Source: Tessaracoccus sp. OH4464_COT-324 (GTDB lineage: Bacteria; Actinomycetota; Actinomycetes; Propionibacteriales; Propionibacteriaceae). Taken from it: a DNA stretch of 35,520 nt. Below are positions 26,067-33,860 of this stretch, piece by piece. Position numbers and translations under genes: made by a program. The stretch is from positions 1-35,520 of the forward strand of contig NZ_RQYZ01000026.1 of NCBI RefSeq assembly GCF_003932855.1, written 5' to 3'. The notes under the pieces were generated by a model that was not told where the DNA came from, ran no database searches, and saw only the letters and a list, made by a program, of their open reading frames with translations. The number at the start of each line of letters is the position of its first letter. Position 1 is the first letter of the stretch.

Positions 26067-26701
26067 TGGTCGCGGATGATTCGCTGCTGCTGAGGCAGGG
26101 GCTGGCCTTGATCCTGGCCGACGAGGGGCACGAGGTCGTGGCCAGCGTTGCGGATGGCCAGGGGCTCATTGACGCCACCCTGTCGCTGCGGCCGGATCTG
26201 GCGATCAGCGATATCCGCATGCCGCCTTCGCACCGCGACGAGGGGTTGCGGGCGGCGCGGGCGATCCGGGCCGCTTGGCCCACGGCCCCGATCCTGCTGC
26301 TCAGCCAGTACGTGGTGCTCAGCTACGCTGCGGAGCTGCTGAGCAGCGGAGAGGGCAGCATCGGCTATCTGCTCAAGGATCGGGTGAGCGACCTGGAGTC
26401 GTTCTTCTCTGCGGTACAGCGGGTGGCTGAGGGTGGGGTGGTGCTCGATCCGGAGGTGGTGGCGCAGCTCGTCGGGCGGACCAGCAGGAGCGATCCCCTG
26501 GCGGCGCTGACGCCCCGGGAACGGGAGGTGTTGGAGCTGATGGCTGAGGGGCACTCCAATTCCGGGATTGCTGCGTGTTTGGTGATCTCCGAGGGGGCGG
26601 TGGAGAAGAACGTGCAGCGCATCTTCCTGAAGCTGGGGTTGCAGGTGGACGCGACGGTGCATCGTCGCGTGCGGGCGGTGCTCACCCTCTACGGCGTGTA
26701 G
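26057..26701 (+). CDS. LuxR/NarL-family response regulator
   Basis: 214 aa, GTG start at 26057 inside the kinase 3' end. The receiver domain has DD at residues 7-8, the phosphorylation site Asp52 (AISDIRMPP), Ser in LLLSQYV and Lys in YLLKDRV. The LuxR-type HTH reads LTPREREVLELMAEGHSNSGIAACLVISEGAVEKNVQRIFLKLGL. It is the expected partner of the kinase upstream; target genes are unknown, though the palindrome at 24711 suggests autoregulation. Confidence 0.94.
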   Translation: MRIVVADDSLLLRQGLALILADEGHEVVASVADGQGLIDATLSLRPDLAISDIRMPPSHRDEGLRAARAIRAAWPTAPILLLSQYVVLSYAAELLSSGEGSIGYLLKDRVSDLESFFSAVQRVAEGGVVLDPEVVAQLVGRTSRSDPLAALTPREREVLELMAEGHSNSGIAACLVISEGAVEKNVQRIFLKLGLQVDATVHRRVRAVLTLYGV

Positions 26702-26775
26702 GGCCGTCAGCGGGGCGCGCCAATAGAGGCTGGCAAGGGGGTTCGCCTTTTCGCGCGACGGCAGTTCGGGCCAGG

Positions 26776-26805
26776 TTGCGTTCCCGCCGCACCCTCCGGT
26801 AGAGT
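26776..26805 (+). promoter_or_regulatory. Promoter of tRNA-Ile
   Basis: TTGCGT (26776-26781) and TAGAGT (26800-26805) with an 18-base spacer form a sigma-70-like pair ending 13 bases before the mature tRNA 5' end. The spacing suits a stable-RNA promoter. Confidence 0.5.
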
Positions 26806-26818
26806 TTCTCGACGGTGA

Positions 26819-26895
26819 GAGCCTATAGCTCAGTCGGTTAGAGCGCTGCCCTGATAAGGCAGAGGTCGCTGGTTCAAGTCCAGCTAGGCTCACCA
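26819..26895 (+). tRNA. tRNA-Ile (anticodon GAU), CCA encoded
   Basis: A 77-base cloverleaf with encoded CCA. The acceptor is GAGCCTA/TAGGCTC, the D-arm GCTCAGTCGGTTAGAGC, the anticodon stem TGCCC/GGGCA-like around CTGATAA (anticodon GAT), and the T-arm CTGGTTCAAGTCCAG. In related genomes the tRNA-Ile follows gyrA directly; here a symporter and a two-component pair lie in between. Confidence 0.97.
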
Positions 26896-26905
26896 GAGAA
26901 GAAGA

Positions 26906-26947
26906 CCCCTGACTAGGCCAGTTGCCCGGTCAGGGGTTGATTTTTTC
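26906..26947 (+). terminator. Terminator after tRNA-Ile
   Basis: CCCCTGAC pairs with GTCAGGGG (8-bp stem, 15-base loop), followed by TTGATTTTTTC. It starts ten bases after the CCA end, a clear intrinsic terminator for the tRNA. Confidence 0.85.
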
Positions 26948-27004
26948 TTGGAGGAGACACGACGCTGACTTGATCACGCTGGGGCGTCAGCGCGCGGTCG
27001 TGGG

Positions 27005-27043
27005 CAAAACAGTGGCCCCGGAGCGATCCGCTCCGGGGCCACT
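27005..27043 (-). terminator. Terminator of the LRR surface protein gene
   Basis: A perfect 15-bp stem (27011-27025 with 27029-27043) and a three-base loop are followed on the minus strand by GTTTTG. It begins three bases after the TGA stop, which leaves no room for further coding sequence and shows that the protein really ends at LPKTGV. Confidence 0.85.
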
Positions 27044-27046
27044 GAC

Positions 27047-30000
27047 TCAGACGCCGGTCTTCGGCAGCTTCGGCTTGCTCGGCTTGCCGGGCTTCGGCAG
27101 AGTCGGCTTGCCGGGCTTCGGCTGGTCCGGTTTGCCGGGCTTCGGCTGGTCCGGTTTGCCAGGCTGAGGCTGATCCGGTTTGCCAGGCTTGGCGGGCTGC
27201 CACTTCGGGGCCCCGGTCAGGCTCCAGCCGGTCACGCTGGCCCTGGCGGGCTTGGCGGAGGGCTTCGTCGGGTTCCAGGCTCCGAACTCGTTCTTCACCT
27301 TGTCGAACGAGCGGGCAAACGGATCCCAAGACTTGCCCGCCGGAGCGGCCCGGCCGTTGATCCGGACCACCTTCATGTCGAGCTGTTGGGCGTCGCGCGC
27401 GCTGCGCACCGCGACTCCGCCGAGTTCGACCTCGAAGCCTGCCGCCCGCAGAGCGGCGACGTTGTTCGCGACCTCGTAGGGGTTGCAGGCGCCGAGCGCG
27501 GATTCGCCCAGCCCCTCGACGAGGACGTACATGCCCCCGTCGGCGGCACAGGATTGAGCGGCCTCGTCGGTCACCTTAGTGGGCACCGGCGGCTTGGCCA
27601 CGAAGCGCGGGCTGGCGGAACCGTCGGCCGGCGTCACAACCCAGCCCTCGATCGAGCCAGGCTTCGGCTTGTACTGGGCTGCACCCTCCATCGAGAACGC
27701 CCAGTCACTCCACAGACCGGTCTCCGGGTTGAACTCCGAGTGGTGGTAGCCCCACCATTTTTTGTCGACGGCCCACTCCGCGCGGTAGCCGTTGATCGCG
27801 GTGACCATACCGGCCTGCTCCGTGACCTCAAGCCCAGCGGAGCGCAGCGCGGTCAAGCCGCTGGTGAAGTCGCTGGCGCAGCCGCCCAACTGCTCGGCAT
27901 TGATCGGGTCAACGACGATGAATACGTGGCCCTGAGCGGTGCACTTGGTCACGTCGGCCGCGGTGAAGGGCTTCGGCTTAGGCGTGGGCGTCGGGGTTAC
28001 CGTAGGCGTGGGCGCCGGGGTTGGCGTCGGGGTTGGCGCCGGGGTCACCGTCGGGGTTACCGTGGGCGTGGGCGTCGGGCTGGGCGACGCGGGAGGCTTC
28101 GGCTCCCAGCGAGGCAGCTGCAGGGGAGCGCTCGGATCCGCCGGGGTGATCACCCAGGCCTCGATGCTGCCAGCCTTCGGCTGGTAGGAGCCCACGCCCA
28201 GCTGGGAGAACTCCCAGTCTCCCCAAGCGCCGTCGTCGCGGTGGCGGTGGTAGTACGACCACCAGAAACCATCCGCCGCGTAGTCGGCGCGGTAACCGTT
28301 GATGACCTTGATGAAGGAATCACTGTCGGCGGTGAAACCCGCAGACTTCAGCGCCTCCGCGCCGGTGCCAAACTTCGTGGCGCAGGCGCCCATGATGTCC
28401 ACGGTGACCGGATCAACGATGACGAAAACGTTGCCGGCGTCGACGCAGCGCTGGAGATCGTCGTCGGTGAAGGCAAACTCCTTCGGGTCCGTCGGGGCAT
28501 CCGCAGTGACCACCTGAGCGAACGCGCCCGAGAACGCGCCACCCATGGCGGTGAACGGCCACGAATAGCTGCCCTTCTTCTTGAAGGTGACCTTGCCCTC
28601 CACCGCGCTCAACCCGGTCGGCGGCTCCGCGGAAACGACGGCACCCGCCTTGTCCTTCACCGTCGGCACAGCCACCGGCACACCACCCGCGACGTCGGGC
28701 AGGCTGAGCTGCTGGCCCTGAGCCGTGATCGTCGCGGACAGCGGAGCCAGCGAAGACAGGTCAGCGATTCGGTTGTTGTTGAGCTTCAACTCCTCAAGAC
28801 CCGAAAGCACCGCCAGCTTGGCGACGTCGGTGAGCCCCGCCTCGCTCAGGTCGAGCTTCTTGGCACCCGTCAGCAACTCCACACCGGTCAGGTCGGCGAT
28901 GACCGAACCAACGCAACGAAGTTCTGTGAGCGCCGCCACCTGGGGCTCGGTGGGCACCGCGCTCGCGCCGAGCCCCACGGCCGTGGCGATGCACGACCGC
29001 AGCGCCGAATCCGGGATGTTCGCCGCCGCCGGGACGGGTTCGGTGACCGGCTGCGTAACCCGGCTGAGCTGCGCCGCGCTGCCCCAAGTCCAGACGTAGT
29101 CGCCCGGACTCGGGTAGGTGACCTTCCCATCGACGACGCTCAGCCCGCTGGGCGGCGTTAGCTTCATGAGCGACCCATCCCGGTCAATGATCTTCGGTGG
29201 CGTGACCGCCAGCTTGGCGGGCACCGCCGGGGCGACCACGCTCTGCCGGGAAAGGTTGGGCTGGTTGTGTCCCCACTTCCGGGGTGCCTTCAGCGGTGAG
29301 AAGTCCGCGATGTGGTTGTTCGCCAGGCTCAAGGTGTCCAGTTTTGTGAGCTTGGTGAGCGCGGTGATGTCGCTGATTTTGTTGTAGTCGAGGCCCAGCC
29401 GCTCCAGATTGACCAGATCGGTCAACGGAGCAATATCAGCCACCTGGTTGGAGGAGACGTAGAGAACCTTCAGCTGGGTCAGGCGGGCCAGGGGAGTGAG
29501 ATCTGAAATCTGCGAATTGTTGGCCACCAAGCGCGTCAGGCTCGTCATCCCCTCAACGCCCTCCAAAGAAGCCAACCCGGGATATTCGGTGTTTCTCTGG
29601 GTGACGCTCAAATCGTCGAGCTTTGTGAGGCCGGAAAGCGGCTTGACGGAGGTGATCGGCATGAAGGAGATGTTCAGCTTGGTCAGGTTCGTCAAGCCGG
29701 AAAGCGGCTGCAATTCGGAGACCTTGTTACCCGGAAGGCCCAGCACCTGCAGCTGGGTCAGACCGGTCAGCGGGGCAAGATCAGCGATCTGGTTGCTGGC
29801 CAGCTGCAGCTCCGTGACTCCGGTCAGCAACTCGGCGCCGGTGAGGTTGGTGATCCGGGTGTCGGGCTGGCCGGCTTTTGGCTTAGAGCCAATACACGAA
29901 ACTTTCGGGCCGAGCCCCGCCAATTGCTGCGCCGTGATCGGCGCGTCGGCGGCCTGCGTCAGATACTTCGTGTTGAGGCAGGCCCGCAGGTGGGGATCGG

Positions 30001-31558
30001 GCATATTCACGTCAACGACTGGCGGCGGAGCCGGCAGCACGCGCTGCGAGATGGTGCCCTCGAAGCTAACCCCCGTGAAGCCGCCAGGAACGTCGAACTG
30101 CCACACGAACGTGCCGTCGGCGACGTAGGTCACCTGGTCGCCCTCAACGGTGACCCCAGCAGGCGGGGTGGCTACCACCTTGGTGCCGTCAATCTTCGTG
30201 ACCGACGGCGCCGCCACTGGCTGCCCTGCCGTCACCTCGTCGGCCGCCAGAGTCTGCTTCTTCACCTCAAGCTTGGTGTACTTGCGGTCCTTCAACGGCG
30301 ACAGGTCGCCGATCATGTTTGACGACAGGTTCACCTTCTTCAACGTGCCCAGCCCCGCCAGGGGCGCCACGTCGGTGAACTTGTTGCTCATCGCCTCCAG
30401 GTTTTCCAACGCCGGATGCCCGGCGAGGGGAGCCAGCGACGCGAGCCCGAGGTAGTTCGCGGTGAGCGTCTTCATCTTCGGGAACTGGCTCATGGCGTCC
30501 AGGCCGGCCAGCTTTGGCTTCTCGCTGGTGGGGGTCTGCGAGACGTTCAAGCTGGTCAGCTCGGGCAGCTGACCCAGCGAGGCCAGCGACGTGACGCGGT
30601 TCTGCGACAGGTCCAGGCTGGTCAGCGTGGCGCGAGCCGCGCCGAGTGGGGTCACGTCGGCGATTTCGTTGCGGGCCAGGCGGGCGGTCTTCAGACCGGT
30701 CATGTGCTCCACACCAGCCAAACTGACGACGCCCTTGCCAACGCAGTTCAGCGACGTGACAGTGGCGAGCTGCTCCGGTGTCGGATGGGTGCTGGAGTCG
30801 GTGATCTGCAAGCTCTTGTTCACGCAGGCGCGCAGGGCATCGTCGGGAATCGTCTCGGCGCTGGCGGCGCTGACCTCAACGGTGATCGTGCCATTGAAGT
30901 AGCTACCAATACCCTTGCCGAAGTCCCAAACGTAGCTGCCCGGCTCCGGGTAGGTTGCTAGGCCGTTGCGCACGGTGACGTTGCCCTGCGCCTCCACCGG
31001 CAGCTGCGTGCCGCGGCCATCTACCGCGACGGGGACGGGCGTGGCCACCCCCGCCTGGGCGGGAGTACCGACGGCCTCCTGGCTGTGGCCATTGCTGCCG
31101 ATGTGGTTCCACTTCGGCAGGGTGCCGAGCACCGAGATGTCAGACAGCCTGTTCTTGGCCAGGCTGATCGACGACAGCTCCTTCAGCGCGCCGAGCGGCG
31201 TGATGTCCGAAATCTGGTTGCCTTCCAGCCCCAGCGAGAACAGCTTCGGCGCACCCGCCAGCGGAGCCACGTCGGAGATCTGGTTGCGGTTGACGAACAG
31301 CTTGCCCAGGTTGGGCAGCTTCTCGACTCCCCGCAGCGAGACAATGCCCTTGTCGTTGCAGCTTAGCGCTGTGACGCTTTCGAGTTGCTCGGTGGTGGGC
31401 TCAGTGTCAGCGTCGATGCTCAGCTTGTCCGTGACGCACTTGCGCAGCGCATCATCCGGCATAGTGTCGGCGAAGGACATCGCGCGCGCGGGCGTTGAGA
31501 AGCCCGAAAACGCGATTGCGGCTGCTAGCGCGGCGGCAGCAAATCTGCGGATTCTCAC
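27047..31558 (-). CDS. Large secreted LRR surface protein with DUF4430-like repeats, under B12 riboswitch
   Basis: 1503 aa, GTG start at 31558 behind GAGAGG. A Sec signal peptide (residues 1-26, ...STPARA) precedes four related modules starting near residues 33, 236, 518 and 847. Each has a Cys-containing cap (PDDALRxCV...), 22-residue internalin-type leucine-rich repeats (LxxLxxLxLxxNxIxDLxPL) and, at the end, a small Ig-like unit (YPxPGxYVW). From ~1029 come three related domains (FVIVDPV...GACATKFGTGAEALKSAGF...INGYRADY...WWSYYH...GSIEAWVI). These resemble the DUF4430/transcobalamin-like C-terminal domain. A Pro-Thr linker (~1155-1191) separates the first and second. The tail is Pro/Lys/Gly repeats ending in LPKTGV. 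It is likely exported and wall-associated, plausibly corrinoid binding; adhesion is the alternative. Confidence 0.88.
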   Translation of the reverse strand: MRIRRFAAAALAAAIAFSGFSTPARAMSFADTMPDDALRKCVTDKLSIDADTEPTTEQLESVTALSCNDKGIVSLRGVEKLPNLGKLFVNRNQISDVAPLAGAPKLFSLGLEGNQISDITPLGALKELSSISLAKNRLSDISVLGTLPKWNHIGSNGHSQEAVGTPAQAGVATPVPVAVDGRGTQLPVEAQGNVTVRNGLATYPEPGSYVWDFGKGIGSYFNGTITVEVSAASAETIPDDALRACVNKSLQITDSSTHPTPEQLATVTSLNCVGKGVVSLAGVEHMTGLKTARLARNEIADVTPLGAARATLTSLDLSQNRVTSLASLGQLPELTSLNVSQTPTSEKPKLAGLDAMSQFPKMKTLTANYLGLASLAPLAGHPALENLEAMSNKFTDVAPLAGLGTLKKVNLSSNMIGDLSPLKDRKYTKLEVKKQTLAADEVTAGQPVAAPSVTKIDGTKVVATPPAGVTVEGDQVTYVADGTFVWQFDVPGGFTGVSFEGTISQRVLPAPPPVVDVNMPDPHLRACLNTKYLTQAADAPITAQQLAGLGPKVSCIGSKPKAGQPDTRITNLTGAELLTGVTELQLASNQIADLAPLTGLTQLQVLGLPGNKVSELQPLSGLTNLTKLNISFMPITSVKPLSGLTKLDDLSVTQRNTEYPGLASLEGVEGMTSLTRLVANNSQISDLTPLARLTQLKVLYVSSNQVADIAPLTDLVNLERLGLDYNKISDITALTKLTKLDTLSLANNHIADFSPLKAPRKWGHNQPNLSRQSVVAPAVPAKLAVTPPKIIDRDGSLMKLTPPSGLSVVDGKVTYPSPGDYVWTWGSAAQLSRVTQPVTEPVPAAANIPDSALRSCIATAVGLGASAVPTEPQVAALTELRCVGSVIADLTGVELLTGAKKLDLSEAGLTDVAKLAVLSGLEELKLNNNRIADLSSLAPLSATITAQGQQLSLPDVAGGVPVAVPTVKDKAGAVVSAEPPTGLSAVEGKVTFKKKGSYSWPFTAMGGAFSGAFAQVVTADAPTDPKEFAFTDDDLQRCVDAGNVFVIVDPVTVDIMGACATKFGTGAEALKSAGFTADSDSFIKVINGYRADYAADGFWWSYYHRHRDDGAWGDWEFSQLGVGSYQPKAGSIEAWVITPADPSAPLQLPRWEPKPPASPSPTPTPTVTPTVTPAPTPTPTPAPTPTVTPTPTPKPKPFTAADVTKCTAQGHVFIVVDPINAEQLGGCASDFTSGLTALRSAGLEVTEQAGMVTAINGYRAEWAVDKKWWGYHHSEFNPETGLWSDWAFSMEGAAQYKPKPGSIEGWVVTPADGSASPRFVAKPPVPTKVTDEAAQSCAADGGMYVLVEGLGESALGACNPYEVANNVAALRAAGFEVELGGVAVRSARDAQQLDMKVVRINGRAAPAGKSWDPFARSFDKVKNEFGAWNPTKPSAKPARASVTGWSLTGAPKWQPAKPGKPDQPQPGKPDQPKPGKPDQPKPGKPTLPKPGKPSKPKLPKTGV
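27082..27190 (-). repeat. 24-base coding repeat (KPGKPDQP units)
   Basis: Near-identical 24-base units encode the eight-residue motif PGKPDQPK about three times, with diverged copies at both sides, at the C-terminus of the LRR protein. This Pro/Lys/Gly-rich stretch resembles wall-spanning regions of Gram-positive surface proteins. Copy number may vary between strains. Confidence 0.75.
27978..28092 (-). repeat. Coding repeat of the Pro-Thr-Val linker
   Basis: Short GGCGTGGGCGTCGGGGTT-type units encode TPTPTVTPAPTPT sequence between the first and second DUF4430-like domains of the LRR protein. It is a low-complexity interdomain linker likely to be extended and variable in length. Confidence 0.75.
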
Positions 31559-31596
31559 GAAATTCCTCTCTGGTAATCCCCGCGCAGGCGATCACG

Positions 31597-31735
31597 AGAG
31601 AACCGCAAAACCTGTTCCGCGCAGGAGCTTGTTGCTCGTCCCAGCCTTGGTCCGGCTTCTGCCAAGGCAGACACGGTTGCGCGACAGCACGGGAATCACA
31701 CCCGTTTCTTAGCTGGGTCGTGGGCCCGAATCTAT
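31597..31735 (-). ncRNA. Cobalamin (B12) riboswitch
   Basis: The minus-strand leader of the LRR gene reads AAGAAACGGGTGTGATTCCCG, then GCTGTCGCGCAACCGTG. This matches the conserved cobalamin aptamer core (GGTG-x-A-x-TCCCG, GCTG, CGCAACxGTG). A B12-box-like AGCCGGACCAAGGC follows. The core is closed by CCCAGC (31712-31717) pairing with GCTGGG (31640-31645). Next come a GAGC/GCTC hairpin (31625-31637) in the position of the kissing-loop arm and CCTG-CAGG followed by TTTT. A TTCTCTC segment can pair with the GAGAGGAA ribosome-binding site. Ligand binding would therefore probably hide the ribosome-binding site and lower expression when B12 is plentiful. Exact boundaries are approximate. Confidence 0.85.
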
Positions 31736-31814
31736 CAGTTCGGTGCGCCGAAGGGGCGGGTGGGGGAGAGATTCTGAGGCTCAGAAGGGCGCTGTCATGT
31801 GCTGGAATGTGTGC

Positions 31815-32411
31815 ATGACACAAGTTGACTTCTGGTTCGACCCCATCTGCCCCTGGGCCTGGATCACCTCCCGCTGGATCACTGAGGTGGAGAAGGTCCG
31901 CGACGTGCACACCACCTTCCACGTGATGAGCCTCGCGGTACTGAACGAGGGCCGGGACCTGCCCGACGACTACCGCGCCGCCATGGAGCGGGCATGGCTG
32001 CCCGCTCGGGCAGCGCTCCTCGTCGGTGAGAGGCACGGGTCGGCGAAACTGGCGGAGTTCTACACCGAGTTCGGCAACCGCAAACACGTCGCCGGGATGC
32101 CAACCGAGGAGGCGTTGCTCGAAGCCCTCGCCGCCATCGACGCCGACCATGACATCCTCGACCTCGCCCAGACCGACGCCGTCGACGAGGCGCTCCGGGC
32201 GTCGCACCACGAGGGCATGGATCCGGTGGGGATGGACGTGGGCACCCCGGTGATCCGAGTGGGTGGCATGAGCCTGTTCGGCCCTGTCATCTCGCCCGCG
32301 CCCAAGGGGGAAGAGGCGGGCGAGCTGTTCGACGGCTTCGTGAAGATGACCGCCTACCCCGGCTTCTTCGAACTCAAGCGCACCCGCACCGTCGGACCCA
32401 TCTTCGACTGA
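31815..32411 (+). CDS. DsbA-family oxidoreductase, mycothiol-dependent nitroreductase (Rv2466c) type
   Basis: 198 aa thioredoxin-fold protein with an inserted helical domain. It closely follows the mycobacterial Rv2466c pattern: [93 protein letters not shown]. Rv2466c reduces nitro compounds with mycothiol in the cytosol. The active site here is CPWA rather than CPWC, so the resolving cysteine is missing and a monothiol mechanism with mycothiol is implied. It starts at ATG 31815 and is divergent from the riboswitch-controlled gene. Confidence 0.88.
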   Translation: MTQVDFWFDPICPWAWITSRWITEVEKVRDVHTTFHVMSLAVLNEGRDLPDDYRAAMERAWLPARAALLVGERHGSAKLAEFYTEFGNRKHVAGMPTEEALLEALAAIDADHDILDLAQTDAVDEALRASHHEGMDPVGMDVGTPVIRVGGMSLFGPVISPAPKGEEAGELFDGFVKMTAYPGFFELKRTRTVGPIFD

Positions 32412-32568
32412 CGCAACCCCGGCCGAGAGTATTTAGCCCACTGACTGACCTTTTCGCTGCTCTGGAGGCAGGCGTTGTCAGGGAATGGAGGTGTGCCGCT
32501 GCCGCCGCGGTGTCTCCGCTTTCGAGTGCACAGGCTGGTGAGCCTCGACTAAGGATACAGTGGGGGAC

Positions 32569-33351
32569 ATGACTCGTGACCTGACGACCTACCGGCTTCC
32601 GCGTCCACCAGTGGCGTCCGTGTCGCTGCGTATCCGTTTTAAGTCCGTGCCAAACCTGCAGAATTGGATGCTTGCGCCATTCGTGTCGGACATGCGCGAG
32701 GAGGCCGTAGCAGTTGAGGAATTGCCTCCGCTGGGCGCCCTAACGGGGCTTCTCACCCTGTCAGATTCTCCCGAGGAAGGTTCCGAGGAGATGCCTTCGT
32801 GGCCTGTTCCTCGCACACGATTCTTGAGCGGCGATCGAACTGTCGCGGTTCAAGGTGATGAATTGGAGGTGACGTGGGCCTTCGATCCGGTAAATGCGGA
32901 GCGGTATCCAGGCTTCGACGAGCTTAGCCGGGAGTTGGCCGACCTGTATAACAAGCTTGTGCTATCCGTAGGCACACACGAGGTTACTATTGAGCCCAGC
33001 CTCGTGGAGTGCTTCTACGTCAACAGGATCCCTGAAGTGACCGTTTCAACCCTTGCTGTAGGGGTTTTGACTGGCTGGAGCAGCGACGCGACTGTACCCG
33101 ACCCAACGGATGACTACGTTGGTGTTCGGCTTCGCGCCTGCGCGGATCCGAAGAAGCACGACTGCTCGTCCCTAGTGATGGTCGAATCGTTCGGTGGCGT
33201 TGACACGCCAGTTCTTGCTTTCCAGGTGAGCCGTGGAGTTGAAACCGGTACCGATGCTGTTGCTGCGCTGGCAGAGGCACACGATGAACTCATCGCTCTG
33301 TTCAAACGGCATACGAGCGAAGACCTCCGGCGAGGGTGGGGCGAGGAATGA
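32569..33351 (+). CDS. TIGR04255-like protein, first gene of a three-gene operon
   Basis: About 260 aa (ATG 32569; GTG 32560 with AAGGA four bases upstream is an alternative). No signal peptide or membrane segment. The N-terminus PRPPVASVSLRIRFKSVPNL, the central beta-rich part (VTWAFDPVNAERYPGFDELSRELADLY) and the C-terminus AEAHDELIALFKRHTSEDLRRGWGEE recall the sporadically distributed TIGR04255 family, whose function is unknown. Its stop overlaps the next start by four bases. Codon use is visibly less GC-biased than in the flanking genes, suggesting acquisition by transfer. Confidence 0.65.
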   Translation: MTRDLTTYRLPRPPVASVSLRIRFKSVPNLQNWMLAPFVSDMREEAVAVEELPPLGALTGLLTLSDSPEEGSEEMPSWPVPRTRFLSGDRTVAVQGDELEVTWAFDPVNAERYPGFDELSRELADLYNKLVLSVGTHEVTIEPSLVECFYVNRIPEVTVSTLAVGVLTGWSSDATVPDPTDDYVGVRLRACADPKKHDCSSLVMVESFGGVDTPVLAFQVSRGVETGTDAVAALAEAHDELIALFKRHTSEDLRRGWGEE

Positions 33352-33860
33352 CTGTACTTCTTGATCGTTCGCGCAGCCGCGCCGAAGCACTCTGGAGTGA
33401 GCGGTCTCCGCAGCTGCCTTCCGTCGTGCGCATTTCAACCGCTCGTGCCAACGAGGGCGCCACATGGACGCCCATCGCTCAGGCTGGCGAATCTTTCGCC
33501 CTCACAGAGACAGCAAAACTTCTAGACGCCTTGGACGTCGGTAGCGCTGTGCGGAGTGAGGTACGTAGATTCCTCGTCCTTGTGCTGGGACGAGATGCAA
33601 CCATTCCCGTGGTTACACCCGGCGACGAGGACGGCAGCGTCAGCCTGTACTGGAAGACGGGGCCAATGTCTCTTGAGGTCGAAGTATCTGCCGATGGCCC
33701 TAACTACCTGTGGGCACGTGATGAGACCGGCGAAATCCACTGCCTGGAAGATGACAGGAAGAAGATAGTCGGTCTCGCCAAGAACATCGTTCTGCGCATG
33801 GGTATCCGTGCGAAGATTCACAACCCCCGGTGGCGTCAACAGTACTTGGGCAATGAGTGA
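33348..33860 (+). CDS. Unrecognised protein, second gene of the TIGR04255-like operon
   Basis: 170 aa, soluble. The first half is mixed helix (AKLLDALDVGSAVRSEVRRFLVLVLGRD). The second half has a beta-rich segment, IPVVTPGDEDGSVSLYWKTGPMSLEVEVSADGPNYLWARDETGEI, that looks like a conserved domain in which an acidic 'VTPGDEDG' turn precedes a YW strand. I cannot name a family. The ATGA overlap with the gene before and an eight-base overlap with the gene after indicate tight coupling and probably a complex. Confidence 0.65.
   Translation: MTVLLDRSRSRAEALWSERSPQLPSVVRISTARANEGATWTPIAQAGESFALTETAKLLDALDVGSAVRSEVRRFLVLVLGRDATIPVVTPGDEDGSVSLYWKTGPMSLEVEVSADGPNYLWARDETGEIHCLEDDRKKIVGLAKNIVLRMGIRAKIHNPRWRQQYLGNE

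Noticed and set aside
27047-27070. Frameshift hiding a membrane anchor after LPKTG
   Set aside because: The terminator hairpin starts three bases after the stop and no hydrophobic coding frame follows in any frame.
27060-28092. Possible CRISPR-like repeats at 27082-27190 and 27978-28092
   Set aside because: The repeats are in frame and encode Pro/Lys/Gly and Pro/Thr linkers. Spacers are absent and no cas genes are present.
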